The position numbers and the translations under genes were made by a program. Source: Propionibacteriaceae bacterium (GTDB taxonomy: Bacteria; Actinomycetota; Actinomycetes; Propionibacteriales; Propionibacteriaceae). From it: 64,000 nt of DNA. The notes beneath the pieces were generated by a model. That model saw only the letters and a program-made list of their open reading frames with translations, made no database searches and was not told the origin of the DNA. Below are positions 46,154-56,978 of the stretch, piece after piece (position 1 is the stretch's first letter; the number at the start of each line of letters is the position of its first letter). Location: positions 62,001-126,000 of the forward strand of contig JAITVK010000018.1 in assembly GCA_031285845.1 (NCBI GenBank), read 5' to 3'.

Positions 46154-47158
46154 GTGAACGATGATCGTACGATTCGTCCCGGGGCGCGGCTGAACCATTC
46201 GAGCGGGGCCGCAGCCCATTCATCCACGCCGACAGTGGCGTTGCCCGCCGATCCGCATGACATCGTCACGGCGGTCGGCACTGTGCTGAAAGGCCACACG
46301 GCGGCCATCGAGTTGGCGGTGATCGCGCTGCTGGCGGAAGGTCACATCCTGTTGGAGGACATTCCTGGGGTCGGAAAGACGACCTTGGCTAGGGCGCTGG
46401 CGAAAGCGATCGACACCGACGTGTCTCGAATCCAGTTCACCCCCGACCTGCTGCCGTCCGACATCGTTGGCGTCAGCGTCTATCGACCCCAAACCGGGGT
46501 TTTCGAGTTCAATCCGGGCCCGGTCTTCGCATCGATCGTCATCGCCGACGAGATCAACCGCGCCTCGCCGAAGACCCAGTCGGCGCTGTTGGAGTCGATG
46601 CAGGAGGCACAGGTCAGTGTGGACGGCACGACCTACCTGCTGCCGAAACCATTCGTCGTCATCGCGACCCAGAATCCGTACGAGATGGAAGGGACCTACC
46701 CGCTGCCAGAGGCGCAACGCGATCGGTTCATGATCCGCATGACGTTGGGATATCCGCAGTACGAAGACGAGGTCCACATGCTCGACTCGTCTGAACTGGC
46801 CGACCCGCTGGACGACCTCGCGCCGGTGGTGACCGCCGACCAGGTGCAGCAGATGATCGCCATCGTGAGGGGTTTGCACGCCTCGGAGGCGATCAAACGC
46901 TACATCGTCGATCTGGCCCGGGCCACGCGCGAGATGGCCGGGGTCACGTTGGGTGTCTCGCCGCGGGCGGGGATCCAGTTGTTGCGCGCCGCGAAGGCCG
47001 CCGCGGCTCTGGGCGCGCGCCGCTACGTGCTTCCTGACGACGTGCAGCGCATGGTCTGGCCGGTGTGGGGTCATCGTCTGACCCATCCCAGATCGGTGTC
47101 TGACCAGGCCATCGCCGACGGGTTGCGCCAGATTCTGGAGCGAGTGAAGGTGCGGTGA
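46154..47158 (+). CDS. MoxR family AAA+ ATPase
   Basis: A 334-residue AAA+ protein. Walker A is GVGKTTLA in EDIPGVGKTTLARALA (near residues 73-80), Walker B is IVIADEINRASPKTQSALLE (near 131-150), followed by TQNPYEMEGTYPLPEAQRDRF (sensor 1 and arginine finger region). MoxR proteins act as chaperones for protein or cofactor assembly with the DUF58 protein encoded next. GGGGGAG precedes the GTG start. The first ~30 residues are polar and probably disordered. Confidence 0.93.
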   Translation: MNDDRTIRPGARLNHSSGAAAHSSTPTVALPADPHDIVTAVGTVLKGHTAAIELAVIALLAEGHILLEDIPGVGKTTLARALAKAIDTDVSRIQFTPDLLPSDIVGVSVYRPQTGVFEFNPGPVFASIVIADEINRASPKTQSALLESMQEAQVSVDGTTYLLPKPFVVIATQNPYEMEGTYPLPEAQRDRFMIRMTLGYPQYEDEVHMLDSSELADPLDDLAPVVTADQVQQMIAIVRGLHASEAIKRYIVDLARATREMAGVTLGVSPRAGIQLLRAAKAAAALGARRYVLPDDVQRMVWPVWGHRLTHPRSVSDQAIADGLRQILERVKVR

Positions 47159-48360
47159 TGGCTCGCCCGCACCCGGTGGCCGCCGTCGTGGTCCTCGCGG
47201 TGGTGGCCGTGGCCTGCCTGCTCACCGGTTTCGCCATCGGCTCAGGCCCGGCGATCGGTGTCGGCGCGACGGTGCTCGTCGCCCTGGTCGTCGACGGCTT
47301 GCGTTTCACGTTGGTCGATTTGCGGTCGGGCGCGCCACACTTTGCTCGGACGATCACCCCGAGTCCTTGTCCGGCGGGGCGCATGGCCACTGTGCGTCTG
47401 AGCCTGGATGGCGGGCGGAAGAAGTCCGACATCGACGAGTTCACCTCGCTGGCCGAGACGGTGCCCGTTGGGCTCAGCGGGGCGATGACGGTGAGGCCAG
47501 CGACCAGTTCCGCCCACCAGCCGCCGTCGATTCTGACCTATGATCTGGCCCCGGACAAGCGGGGATCCTATGTCTTGGGTCCGGCCACCGTGACCCGTGC
47601 CAGCGCGCTGGGTCTGTGGCGGGGTGTGGTGCCTGACACGGTGACATCGTCGTTCGTCGTCTGGCCAGCCATGGTGCAGATGGGCGACGATCGATTGGCG
47701 CGTGATCGCACCGGTGAGACCCAAGGCCTGGGCTTGGCCCGTCCGCATCCAGACAACGCCACCGTACGGGCGTACAACCCCGGCGACGACTTGAAGCGCG
47801 TCCATTGGCGCTCATCGGCTCGTCGCGGCGACCTCATGACTCGGGCCGAGGAGCCGGTCGACACCCGCCACGCCTGGCTCGGGTTGTACGTTCCAGTCGA
47901 AGCGGTCCCGGCTCGCCGAGAGATGGCGATCAGCTTGGGCGCGTCGTGGCTGTTCGCGATGGCGCAGTCCGGTCACGTCGTGGAGCTGGCCTGCGCGGGG
48001 CAGTACCGCGTCGCCAGCGTGGAAGAGCATCTGCTGGATTTGGCCGAAGTGACCAACGCTCAACTGGCGGCCGGGCCTGGCGAGGTCGCGCCCCAAGGGA
48101 CCAGCCTGCTCATCATGGTTGGCGGTGCGGCCCGATCGCTGTCGGCTCAAGTCGTGGCTCGTCCGCCCCATGACGGGACCAGCCGGGTCCGACATGGCGG
48201 ACTGGCGGTGGTGGTGTCCGATTCCAACGCGGACGCCGACGTGGTGGCCCAGGCGGGCTGGGAGGTGCTGCGACTTCCCGGCGACACGGGTTTGGATCAG
48301 GCGGCCCGGCGGGTGATCGACGCCAGTCAGGATCCGTTGGTGATCGGGGTCAGACGATGA
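47155..48360 (+). CDS. DUF58 domain-containing protein
   Basis: A 401-residue protein with two N-terminal membrane helices (VVVLAVVAVACLLTGFAIGS and IGVGATVLVALVVDGL) followed by the DUF58 core, whose signature is YNPGDDLKRVHWRSSARRGDLMTR (near residues 205-228) and YDLAPDKRGSYVLGPATV before it. Partner of MoxR; the pair with a transglutaminase is a widespread but poorly understood module. The start overlaps the MoxR stop (GTG 47155 or ATG 47158); the stop overlaps the next gene by four bases. Confidence 0.9.
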   Translation: MMARPHPVAAVVVLAVVAVACLLTGFAIGSGPAIGVGATVLVALVVDGLRFTLVDLRSGAPHFARTITPSPCPAGRMATVRLSLDGGRKKSDIDEFTSLAETVPVGLSGAMTVRPATSSAHQPPSILTYDLAPDKRGSYVLGPATVTRASALGLWRGVVPDTVTSSFVVWPAMVQMGDDRLARDRTGETQGLGLARPHPDNATVRAYNPGDDLKRVHWRSSARRGDLMTRAEEPVDTRHAWLGLYVPVEAVPARREMAISLGASWLFAMAQSGHVVELACAGQYRVASVEEHLLDLAEVTNAQLAAGPGEVAPQGTSLLIMVGGAARSLSAQVVARPPHDGTSRVRHGGLAVVVSDSNADADVVAQAGWEVLRLPGDTGLDQAARRVIDASQDPLVIGVRR

Positions 48361-50519
48361 GTCGAGTGTCCACCGCGTTGGCCGTGTTCGCCATGATGGC
48401 CTGCACGATGATGGGCGCCACCAATCTGATCGTCGAGGGTGATTGGCAGATGCAGTTGGTCGTCTTGACCGCAGTGATTCTGACGATCATGACCCTCGCC
48501 ATGGCGATCGGCGGCTCGTCGCATCGGGGTGTGGCCGGTGTGGTGGCCGTGGTCGTGTCTATTCTGGTGTGGATCGGCCACCTGGTCGGCGTCACCACCC
48601 ACTGGACATCGGTCCTGCCGAATGCCCGGGGGTGGTCGACCCTGGTCGAGCACCTGCGCGAAGCCGTGGTGACGTTGCCCGATTACGGGCGTCCGGCCAA
48701 CAACCCGGACCTGTTCTTCCCTCTGGCGTTGCTCGGGCTCGGCCCGATGGTTGTCCTGGCTGGGTTGGTCGCGATCATCTGGTCTCGTCCGAGATGGGTC
48801 GGTGTGATCGGGTTGGCCTGCTGGTCGATCTTTCTCACCGGGTCACCGAGTTCTGGGTTGGGCTGGGCGCTGGCCTCGACTGTGTTCTACCTGATGGCCG
48901 TGGCGACATCGCGTCGGCCGGACCGAGTGTCTCAACCGAAGCCGACGGCGCTGGTGGTGGCGGTGCTGGCCGGAGCCGTCGGTCTGATGGCTTCGACCGT
49001 GGCCCCGACCCTGCCCGGATGGGGACGATCATCGACCTGGGTGAGCTTCTGGAACCGCGGTTACACCGATCTGACCGGTGTCGACATCCACGGCGCGCTC
49101 AACGTCGGTGACGCTTTGCGAACCCAGTCCGATCAGGTGCTGTTCCGTACCCAAGGAACCTACGCCTCAGCGCTCAAAGTTGGCTCCTACACCCGGTTCG
49201 ACGGTGGCGCCTGGCAGCCTGACGATGGCGACTTGGCGCCGTACCCGCTCGGTCTGCTCATCGGAGACATGGTCACACAGTCGACCACCCAGTCCATCGA
49301 CGCGGAATCTGGCCACGTCAACGTGAGCGTCGACGCCAGCCCGGCCGAGCAGTGGTGGGCTGGCGGGTCGACCGAGGTGGTCGTCGATCATTTGTCAGGC
49401 GACGCGCTGCCGACGGCGATCGGGCCGCGGGCGGTGTCGAACATCGATCCGCTCCAAGCTTTGGCGTACGACACGTCGCAAGGTGCGATCGTCACGGAGC
49501 GGGAGCTGAGCCCGGGGGTGTCCTACGTGGTCCAAACCTACGACCTGGATCGTACGGGCTTGAGCGAGCGTGAGGTCAGTTACCCGTTGCCGCAGGAAAG
49601 TTGGGGGCCGCTCAGCCAGTGGGGTGTGAAGAATGTGCCGGGCATCTTCGATCTGGTCTCGCAGATCGTCGCCGGCGCGACCACGCAGGATCAGATGCTC
49701 ATGGCCATTCAAAACTATCTGCGCGGCCCCGGTTTCAGCTACACCTTGAGCCCGGCCTGGGTCAGCCAAGGCGATCCGGTGTGGGATTTCTTGACCAACA
49801 AGCAGGGATACTGCGTCCATTACGCCACGGCGATGGCCGTGTTGGCTCGTGCGGTGGGGATCCCGATGCGAGTGTCAGCTGGCTACCTGCCTGGGCGTCC
49901 CGACGCCGACAATCAGCGGGTCGTGACCGGCGGGGACGCGCATCTGTGGCCGGAGGCGTTCTTCCCCGGGCTGGGATGGGTGCCGTACGAGCCGACGCCA
50001 GGGATCGGCGCCAGTGATGGGGCGGCCACGACGCCGACGGATGCCCCCAGTGCTGTGCGGCCATCGGCGACCGGCGCTGAGCCGGTGCCCGCGCCATCGC
50101 CGTCCGCCGTGCCATCGACCAATCCCGCCTTGGCGGGCCCGCCAGGTTCGTGGTGGTCGCAGCACTGGGCCACGGTGGCTGTTGTCGTCGCAGTGGCGGT
50201 GGGCTTGGCCGGGTTGGGAGGGCTGGCGTGGTTGGTGTGGATCGGTTCGTACACCCCCGAGCGGGCCTGGCGACGAATCCGTGCCGTGGGGATCTCCACC
50301 CAGGTGTTGAGTCCGGGCACGACTATCCGAGCAGGTGTGGCCACCTTGGCCGGTTCGGTGGCTCCCAGCCGGGCGGAGGATTTGTCGCGTTTGCGTGACC
50401 AGTTGGAAGCGCGTCGCTACGACTTGCCCGGCGGCGGGATCCCAGCGACCTCGCCGCGCTGGACCTGGCGCTTGACCCGTGATGTCATCCGCGCCGCGAA
50501 AGCCTCTGCGGCGCCTTGA
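48357..50519 (+). CDS. Transglutaminase-like membrane protein (TgpA family)
   Basis: A 720-residue protein. Roughly six N-terminal hydrophobic helices lie in residues ~1-215; a large extracytoplasmic region follows with the transglutaminase-like catalytic domain: nucleophile Cys in NKQGYCVHYATAMAVLARAVGIP and His in GDAHLWPEAFFPGLGWV, with Glu in PYEPTPG as the third residue. A Pro/Ser/Ala-rich linker leads to one more membrane helix (ATVAVVVAVAVGLAGLGGLAWLVW) and a C-terminal helical tail. It completes the MoxR-DUF58-transglutaminase operon, with an ATGA overlap. Natural substrate unknown. Confidence 0.9.
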   Translation: MSRVSTALAVFAMMACTMMGATNLIVEGDWQMQLVVLTAVILTIMTLAMAIGGSSHRGVAGVVAVVVSILVWIGHLVGVTTHWTSVLPNARGWSTLVEHLREAVVTLPDYGRPANNPDLFFPLALLGLGPMVVLAGLVAIIWSRPRWVGVIGLACWSIFLTGSPSSGLGWALASTVFYLMAVATSRRPDRVSQPKPTALVVAVLAGAVGLMASTVAPTLPGWGRSSTWVSFWNRGYTDLTGVDIHGALNVGDALRTQSDQVLFRTQGTYASALKVGSYTRFDGGAWQPDDGDLAPYPLGLLIGDMVTQSTTQSIDAESGHVNVSVDASPAEQWWAGGSTEVVVDHLSGDALPTAIGPRAVSNIDPLQALAYDTSQGAIVTERELSPGVSYVVQTYDLDRTGLSEREVSYPLPQESWGPLSQWGVKNVPGIFDLVSQIVAGATTQDQMLMAIQNYLRGPGFSYTLSPAWVSQGDPVWDFLTNKQGYCVHYATAMAVLARAVGIPMRVSAGYLPGRPDADNQRVVTGGDAHLWPEAFFPGLGWVPYEPTPGIGASDGAATTPTDAPSAVRPSATGAEPVPAPSPSAVPSTNPALAGPPGSWWSQHWATVAVVVAVAVGLAGLGGLAWLVWIGSYTPERAWRRIRAVGISTQVLSPGTTIRAGVATLAGSVAPSRAEDLSRLRDQLEARRYDLPGGGIPATSPRWTWRLTRDVIRAAKASAAP

Positions 50520-50788
50520 CCTGGTCGAACCTCGCCCCGACGCGAATGACCTCACGTCGTCGGGTCAGCGCGGTGGATGGACGGCAGGTCAGCACGGTGG
50601 ATCGAGGGCGGGGTTCAACGTCGCGACGCGTACGACCTCAGCTTGACGGGCTAAACCGACCACTCAGGCCGCGAACCGGCAACACGCTATGACATCACCC
50701 TGGTCTTCCGTGGGAGCGCGGGCCCGGTGAGCTAGGCTATGTCACGATCGGTTCCGCCAGGAATCGTCGACCAACGACGGAGGACGCC
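50520..50788. other. Intergenic region before transketolase
   Basis: No coding frame is credible here. There is an imperfect direct repeat, GGTCAGCrCGGTGGAT, near 50563 and 50586, and a TAGGCT -10-like element near 50734-50739 about 50 bases upstream of the tkt start. The start has ACGACGGAGGA as ribosome site. Confidence 0.5.
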
Positions 50789-52864
50789 ATGAGCGCATTG
50801 ACATGGAATGAATTGGACATCGCGGCTGTGGATGCGGCACGGGTTTTGGCTGCTGACGCAGTGGAGAAAGTCGGCAACGGACATCCGGGAACCGCCATCT
50901 CCTTGGCTCCTGTGGCGTACCTGCTGTATCAAAAGGTGATGACTCTGGATCCGAGCCAGCCGGACTGGTTGGGGCGCGACCGGTTCGTCCTGTCGATCGG
51001 GCACTCGTCGTTGACCCAATACACCCAGTTGTACCTGGCTGGATTCGGTGTCGAACTGTCGGATCTGGCCCAATTCCGAACCTGGGGCTCGCTGACACCG
51101 GGCCATCCCGAGCTGGGGCACACCCCAGGGGTGGAATGCACCACCGGACCGTTGGGCGCGGGAGTGTCCAACGCGGTCGGGTTCGCGATGGCGGCTCGCA
51201 AGGAGCGTCAGCTCTACGACCCCGACGCCGTGCCTGGCCAATCGGTGTTCGACCATTTTGTCTACTGCCTGTGCGGCGACGGCGACATGGAGGAGGGGAT
51301 CTCTTCGGAGGCCTCGTCGCTGGCCGCGACCCAGGAATTGGGCAACCTGATCATGATCTACGACGACAATCGGATCTCGATCGAGGGTGACACCGTCATC
51401 GCCTTGTCGGAGGACGTCGCCGCGCGCTACGAGGCGTACGGCTGGCATGTCCAGGCGGTGGATTTCACCAACGGAGGGACCGCCTACGAGGAGAAGGTCG
51501 CCCAATTGTATGCCGCCATCGAGGCTGCCAAGGCCGTCACCGACCGGCCGAGCTTCATCAAAGTGACCACGGTGATCGGGTGGCCGCTGCCGACCATGGC
51601 CGGGTCGGAGAAGGTGCATGGCGCCAAGCTTGGAGCCACCGAGATCGCCGGGTTGAAGCAGCGGCTCGGACTGGATCCGACCAAGTCCTTCGATGTCGCT
51701 GACGAGGTGATCAACCACACCAGGGACAACGCCGCCGCCCGGGCGAAGGCCGCTCGGCAGGTGTGGGACGCCAAGTTCGAGGCCTGGTCTGCTGCTCATC
51801 CGACCCAGCGCGCCCTGCTGGAACGGGTTCAGGCCCATCAGTGCCCGGCGGGTTTGGACGCGGCGTTGCCCCAGTTCCCGGCTGGGAAGAAGTCGACGCG
51901 GGCGGCGTCGGGTGAAGTGTTGACTGCCTTGGCCGATGTCGTGCCCGAATTGTGGGGAGGTTCGGCTGACCTGGCCGGGTCGAACAACACCACGATGAAA
52001 GGCCAGCCGTCTTTCCTGCCGCCAGATCGGGCCAGCGGCGAATGGCCGGCCGGTTCCAACGGTCGTGTGCTGCACTTCGGCATCCGTGAGCACGCCATGG
52101 GTGGCATCCTCAACGCCATCAACACCGGTTTGAGTCGGGCGTACGGCGGAACCTTCCTGGTGTTCTCCGACTACATGCGCACCCCGCCGAGGATCGCCGC
52201 CTTGAGTCACATCCCGTCAGTGTTCGTGTGGACCCACGATTCGGTCGGGGTTGGCGAGGACGGTCCGACCCATCAGCCGGTCGAGCACATCGCCTCGCTT
52301 CGATTGGTCCCCGGACTGGACGTGATTCGTCCGGCCGACGCCAACGAGGTGGCGCAGACCTGGAAGCTGATCCTTCAGATTCATGACCACCCGACGGCGC
52401 TGATTCTGACCCGTCAGGATGTGGCCACCTACGACCGTGGCGAGTCCACCGGATTCGCTCCCGCGTCCGAGATGGTCCGTGGAGCTTACACGTTGGTCGG
52501 CGCTTCAGGCGGCGAGGCCAAGGTGGTGATTGTGGCCACGGGCTCCGAAGTCGAGGTGGCGGTCCAAGCTCGTGAGCTGTTGCAGGCCGAGGGCATTGCC
52601 ACCGCTGTGGTGTCCGCCCCGTGCCTGGAGTGGTTCGCCGCTCAACCAGATCAGTACAAACGCTCGGTCCTGCCGGAAGGCGCGGTCAAGGTCTCGATCG
52701 AGGCGGGGGTGACTTACGGCTGGGCAGAAATTGTTGGCGACAAGGGTCGTCGTATTGGCATTGACCATTTCGGCGCTTCCGCGTCGGCGGCTAAGCTGTT
52801 CGATGAGTACGGCATCACGCCCGCCCACGTCGTGGCTGAGGCGAAAGACGCGCTGAGCCAGTAA
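50789..52864 (+). CDS. tkt: Transketolase
   Basis: A 691-residue TPP-dependent transketolase. The N-terminal [19 protein letters not shown], the TPP/Mg motif [13 protein letters not shown]...LIMIYDDN, the [15 protein letters not shown] loop and, in the pyrimidine domain, [38 protein letters not shown] are intact. It links the pentose phosphate pathway with glycolysis and provides ribose 5-phosphate. Length is normal for the bacterial enzyme. It is not part of an obvious operon with zwf or tal genes here. Confidence 0.97.
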   Translation: MSALTWNELDIAAVDAARVLAADAVEKVGNGHPGTAISLAPVAYLLYQKVMTLDPSQPDWLGRDRFVLSIGHSSLTQYTQLYLAGFGVELSDLAQFRTWGSLTPGHPELGHTPGVECTTGPLGAGVSNAVGFAMAARKERQLYDPDAVPGQSVFDHFVYCLCGDGDMEEGISSEASSLAATQELGNLIMIYDDNRISIEGDTVIALSEDVAARYEAYGWHVQAVDFTNGGTAYEEKVAQLYAAIEAAKAVTDRPSFIKVTTVIGWPLPTMAGSEKVHGAKLGATEIAGLKQRLGLDPTKSFDVADEVINHTRDNAAARAKAARQVWDAKFEAWSAAHPTQRALLERVQAHQCPAGLDAALPQFPAGKKSTRAASGEVLTALADVVPELWGGSADLAGSNNTTMKGQPSFLPPDRASGEWPAGSNGRVLHFGIREHAMGGILNAINTGLSRAYGGTFLVFSDYMRTPPRIAALSHIPSVFVWTHDSVGVGEDGPTHQPVEHIASLRLVPGLDVIRPADANEVAQTWKLILQIHDHPTALILTRQDVATYDRGESTGFAPASEMVRGAYTLVGASGGEAKVVIVATGSEVEVAVQARELLQAEGIATAVVSAPCLEWFAAQPDQYKRSVLPEGAVKVSIEAGVTYGWAEIVGDKGRRIGIDHFGASASAAKLFDEYGITPAHVVAEAKDALSQ

Positions 52865-52958
52865 GCTTGCGGAAGAGCGGCCCTCGTCAGGTCGGTCGGT
52901 TCTGGCAGCCCAGCGGGATGTGGTGCGGCTGCCCTTCACTAACGGAAAGAAGGCTCAC

Positions 52959-54497
52959 ATGAGGATTGGCATCCCCATGGAATCCGCCCCGGCGGAGACC
53001 CGAGTCGCGGCGACGCCGAAGACAGTCGCCCAACTCGTCAAACTGGGCTATGACGTCCTTGTCGAAGAGGGGGCGGGGGCCAAGGCCGCCTACCCTGATT
53101 CGGAGTACGTCCAACAAGGAGCTCAGATCGTCGGACGGGCCGTGGTGTGGTCCGCCGACGTGGTGTGCAAGATCAACCCACCGATCGACGCGGAAGTCGA
53201 CGCGATGAGCGAAGGGGCCACGTTGATCGGCCTGATCGACGCGCCTCGCGCCAACGACTTGCTGCACAAACTGGCTCAGCGTCGCCTGACCGTGTTGGCG
53301 ATGGACTCGGTGCCGCGCATTTCCAGGGCACAGTCGATGGACGTTTTGAGCTCGATGGCGAACATCGGCGGCTACCGGGCGGTCATCGAAGCGGCTCACG
53401 AGTTCGGCTCCTTCTTCACCGGCCAGGTCACCGCTGCGGGCAAGGTGCCTCCGGCCAGAGTTTTCGTCTCCGGGGCCGGCGTGGCCGGCCTGGCGGCGAT
53501 CGGCACGGCGCACGCCTTGGGCGCGGTGGTCCATGCCACCGACATTCGCCCGGAGGTGGCCGAGCAGGTCGAATCGATGGGCGCGGACTTCGTCGGGGTG
53601 AAAGTCGAAGAGCAGCAGGCCTCGTCTGACGGCTACGCCAAAGAAGCCTCAGCGGCGTACGCTCAAGCGGCCGAGGCGATGTACGCCGAACAGGCCAAGG
53701 TCTCTGACATCATCATCACGACCGCGTTGATTCCGGGTCGACCGGCTCCCAGGCTGATCACAGAAGAGATGGTCGCCTCGATGAAACCAGGCTCGGTGAT
53801 CGTGGACATGGCCGCCGGAGCTGGTGGCAATGTGGCCGGCTCGGTTGCTGACAAGATGGTCGTCACGGCCAACGGGGTGAAGATCCTTGGTTACACCGAT
53901 CTTCCCGCCCGTCTGCCAACCCAGGCCTCGCAGTTGTACGGCACGAACGTCGTCAACCTGATGAAGCTGATCACCCCAGGCAAAGACGGGGTGATGGTGC
54001 TCGACATGAACGACGTCGTCCAGCGGGGCATGACGGTGGTCAGCCAGGGCGAGATCACCTGGCCGCCTCCGCCGATCCAAGTCTCGGCCGCTCCGTCGGC
54101 TCCTGGAGCCAAGGTCGAGGCTCCAGTGAAGGAAGCCAAGCCGCGGAACCCGATGGTGAACTGGATCGCGATGGGGGTGTGCGCGCTGATCTTGCTGGCC
54201 CTGTTCTGGGTCTCTCCTGGCGGGCTGCTCGGCCACTTCATGGTCTTCATGCTCTCGGTCGTGATCGGCTACTACGTGATCGGCAACGTCAATCACGCTT
54301 TGCACACACCGTTGATGAGTGTGACCAACGCCATCTCGGGCATCATCATCGTCGGAGCGCTGGTCGGACTCCATTCAGTGTCCGTGTCAGCCTTGGTCGC
54401 GGTCTTGTCGGTCATCGGCATCCTGCTGGCCAGCATCAACATTTTCGGCGGGTTCACGGTGACCCAGCGCATGCTCGCGATGTTCAGGAAGGCCTGA
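52959..54497 (+). CDS. pntA: NAD(P) transhydrogenase subunit alpha
   Basis: A 512-residue proton-translocating transhydrogenase alpha subunit. The NAD(H) domain has [25 protein letters not shown] and the Rossmann motif [22 protein letters not shown], with [18 protein letters not shown]; the C-terminus has four membrane helices (near residues 400-510), so this is the fused PntAA+PntAB form as in E. coli. Start 52959 (MRIGIPMES) follows AAAGAAGG; the extra frame upstream is not coding. Partner of pntB one base downstream; it interconverts NADH and NADPH using the proton gradient. Confidence 0.96.
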   Translation: MRIGIPMESAPAETRVAATPKTVAQLVKLGYDVLVEEGAGAKAAYPDSEYVQQGAQIVGRAVVWSADVVCKINPPIDAEVDAMSEGATLIGLIDAPRANDLLHKLAQRRLTVLAMDSVPRISRAQSMDVLSSMANIGGYRAVIEAAHEFGSFFTGQVTAAGKVPPARVFVSGAGVAGLAAIGTAHALGAVVHATDIRPEVAEQVESMGADFVGVKVEEQQASSDGYAKEASAAYAQAAEAMYAEQAKVSDIIITTALIPGRPAPRLITEEMVASMKPGSVIVDMAAGAGGNVAGSVADKMVVTANGVKILGYTDLPARLPTQASQLYGTNVVNLMKLITPGKDGVMVLDMNDVVQRGMTVVSQGEITWPPPPIQVSAAPSAPGAKVEAPVKEAKPRNPMVNWIAMGVCALILLALFWVSPGGLLGHFMVFMLSVVIGYYVIGNVNHALHTPLMSVTNAISGIIIVGALVGLHSVSVSALVAVLSVIGILLASINIFGGFTVTQRMLAMFRKA

Positions 54498-54498
54498 G

Positions 54499-55911
54499 AT
54501 GTCCATCACTTTGATTTCCGGATCGTACATCCTGGCGGGGTTGTGTTTCATCCTCGCTTTGGCAGGCCTGAGCAAGCATGAGACGGCCAAGCGGGGCAAC
54601 CTGTTCGGCATGATCGGCATGGGTTTGGCGCTGATCTTCACCATCTTGGGCACCGTGTTGGCGACCCAATCCGGCTCGACCACGATCCCCGCTGGGCCAT
54701 CGTGGGCCATCGCCGCCATCCTGATCGCGATGGTGGTCGGCGCGGGCATCGGCATTTTCATGGCCGTCCGCGTGGAGATGACCGGGATGCCTCAGCTGAT
54801 CGCGCTGCTGCACTCCTTCGTCGGTCTGACAGCGGTCTTGGTGGGATGGAACGCATACTTCGAGCCGGTCTCGGCCGGTGACTCATTAGCGTTGCACCAC
54901 GGTGAACTGTTCGTCGGAGTCTTCATCGGCGCGGTCACCTTCACCGGGTCGATCATCGCGTACCTCAAGCTGTCGGGCAAGATGAAGTCCAAGCCGCTGA
55001 TGCTGCCGCATCACAACCTGATCAACTTGGCCGCACTGGTCGTGATCATCGGTCTGACGGTGTGGTTCGTGCTCGACCCGCATCTGTGGCAGTTGATCGT
55101 CATGACGATCGTGTCGCTGGCATTGGGTCTGCATCTGGTGGCGAGCATCGGCGGCGGTGACATGCCGGTGGTCGTGTCGATGCTGAACTCCTACTCTGGC
55201 TGGGCGGCGGCCGCAGCTGGCTTCACACTCAACAACGACCTGCTCATCATCACCGGCGCTCTGGTCGGGTCCTCTGGCGCGTACCTGTCGTTCATCATGT
55301 GCCGGGCGATGAACCGCTCCTTCATCTCGGTCATCGCCGGTGGCTTCGGCTCCGATGGCGCGGTCACCGGGGAAGAGAAGGATTACGGCGAGTTCCATGA
55401 GACCTCCGCCCCGGATGTCGCCTCGATGTTGAAGAACGCGGGCTCGGTGGTGATCACGCCGGGCTACGGCATGGCGGTGGCGCAAGCGCAGAACGCGGTC
55501 GCGGATCTGACCAGCAAGTTGCGAGCGATGGGCGTGGAGGTACGCTTCGGCATCCATCCAGTGGCGGGCCGACTGCCTGGGCATATGAACGTGTTGCTGG
55601 CCGAGGCCAAGGTGCCGTACGACATTGTCTTAGAGATGGATGAGATCAACGACGACTTCGTGAACACTGACGTCGTGTTGGTCATCGGCGCCAATGACAC
55701 GGTAAACCCGGCGGCGATGGAGGATCCCTCCAGCCCGATCGCTGGGATGCCGGTGTTGGAGGTGTGGAACGCCAACACGGTGGTGGTGTTCAAGCGTTCG
55801 ATGAACACCGGCTACGCCGGGGTGCAGAACCCGCTGTTCTTCAAGGACAACACGCTGATGCTGTTCGGCGACGCCAAGGAACGCGTCGAGGACATCATCA
55901 AGGCTTTGTGA
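54499..55911 (+). CDS. pntB: NAD(P) transhydrogenase subunit beta
   Basis: A 470-residue beta subunit with about nine membrane helices in the first ~270 residues and the soluble NADP(H)-binding domain at the C-terminus ([90 protein letters not shown]). It starts one base after the pntA stop and ends in front of a hairpin terminator, so pntAB is a two-gene unit. Confidence 0.97.
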   Translation: MSITLISGSYILAGLCFILALAGLSKHETAKRGNLFGMIGMGLALIFTILGTVLATQSGSTTIPAGPSWAIAAILIAMVVGAGIGIFMAVRVEMTGMPQLIALLHSFVGLTAVLVGWNAYFEPVSAGDSLALHHGELFVGVFIGAVTFTGSIIAYLKLSGKMKSKPLMLPHHNLINLAALVVIIGLTVWFVLDPHLWQLIVMTIVSLALGLHLVASIGGGDMPVVVSMLNSYSGWAAAAAGFTLNNDLLIITGALVGSSGAYLSFIMCRAMNRSFISVIAGGFGSDGAVTGEEKDYGEFHETSAPDVASMLKNAGSVVITPGYGMAVAQAQNAVADLTSKLRAMGVEVRFGIHPVAGRLPGHMNVLLAEAKVPYDIVLEMDEINDDFVNTDVVLVIGANDTVNPAAMEDPSSPIAGMPVLEVWNANTVVVFKRSMNTGYAGVQNPLFFKDNTLMLFGDAKERVEDIIKAL

Positions 55912-55928
55912 GTCCCCTGATCAACTGC

Positions 55929-55969
55929 GATTTCGCCCGTCCGTGCCTGATGCGCGGGCGGGCGAAATC
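55929..55969 (+). terminator. Terminator of pntAB
   Basis: GATTTCGCCCGTCCG and CGGGCGGGCGAAATC pair with one small mismatch around a ten-base loop, 18 bases after the pntB stop, followed by TTTGTCCT. It separates pntB from the next gene. Confidence 0.8.
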
Positions 55970-56054
55970 TTTGTCCTGCTCGGTTGGCCGGTGATCGTGA
56001 GACCTGGTCAGCCCCGATTTGGGATCGTCGGCGCACAGTGGTAGAGATGGGCAT

Positions 56055-56903
56055 ATGAGAATTGCCTTTTTGGGGTTGGGCCGCATGGGGCGCGAACTGG
56101 TGCGTCATCTGCTTGACCCAGTCAATCATGAGATCATTGTGTGGAATCGGACGGGCTCGGTGGCGCAGCCGTTCGCTGAGCTGGGGGCTCAGGTGGCCGC
56201 CTCGGCTGAGCAGGCCGTGAGCAGCGCAGACGTGGTCATGACGTGTCTGTTCGGGCCTCAGGCGGTCCGTGAAGTCGTCGTGGAGCCGTCGCTGGTCAAG
56301 GCGGGCCAACTGTGGGTCGACATCTCTACGGTCGGGCCGGTCATGGCCGACCACTGCGCCGACTGGGCGCGTACGGCCGGGGTGGATTACGTTCATGCTC
56401 CGGTGCTCGGTTCGTTGGGGCCAGCCAAAGCGCGCGACCTCGGCGTCCTGATCGGTGGAACATCGCCCAGCGCCCGCCAGCGGACATCCGAGTTGGTCGC
56501 GGCCTGGGCCGATCCGACCCGGGTGCGTCAGTTCGACACCGCTGCCAAGGCCGCCACCGGCAAGCTGGTGGTCAACTATGGCCTGGCGGTGGGCATGCAG
56601 GCGCTGATCGAGGCGGTACGGATCGGGCAGGCTGGCGGATTGACCCGCGACGAAGCAGTCGGGTTGGCGCAGTTGCCGAAGACTCCGCTGTCGATCATCG
56701 CCGCGATGAAAGGGGCCGCGTTGTTGAGTGGGGACTACTCGGACACCCAGTTCTCCACCGATCTGTTGGCCAAAGACGCCGATCTGATGCTCCGTCTGGC
56801 CGAAGGTGAAGCGACACCGGCGCTGACAGCGGCCTTCGCCAGCTTGGAGCATGCTCGTCGTCTGGGCCATGGCGAAGACGACTTCTCGTCGATGGCTGGC
56901 TGA
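56055..56903 (+). CDS. NAD(P)-dependent oxidoreductase (beta-hydroxyacid dehydrogenase family)
   Basis: A 282-residue member of the 3-hydroxyisobutyrate/6-phosphogluconate-dehydrogenase superfamily. The N-terminal Rossmann motif IAFLGLGRMGRELVRHLL, the substrate loop VHAPVLGSLGPAKARDL (in the position of DAPVSGG) and the catalytic Lys in AAKAATGKLVVNYGLAVG fit the family. The substrate is unknown. It is 75 bases upstream of eda but the latter has its own -10-like box, so co-transcription is uncertain. The start at 56055 (MRIAFLGLG) is chosen by homology; no strong ribosome site. Confidence 0.85.
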   Translation: MRIAFLGLGRMGRELVRHLLDPVNHEIIVWNRTGSVAQPFAELGAQVAASAEQAVSSADVVMTCLFGPQAVREVVVEPSLVKAGQLWVDISTVGPVMADHCADWARTAGVDYVHAPVLGSLGPAKARDLGVLIGGTSPSARQRTSELVAAWADPTRVRQFDTAAKAATGKLVVNYGLAVGMQALIEAVRIGQAGGLTRDEAVGLAQLPKTPLSIIAAMKGAALLSGDYSDTQFSTDLLAKDADLMLRLAEGEATPALTAAFASLEHARRLGHGEDDFSSMAG

Positions 56904-56978
56904 GGCTTCTGGGCTGCTGGGTTCTGGCCGTCCAATGTAGCTAGAATGGGTTGGAAGTTGTCTGACAAGGAGAATCCC

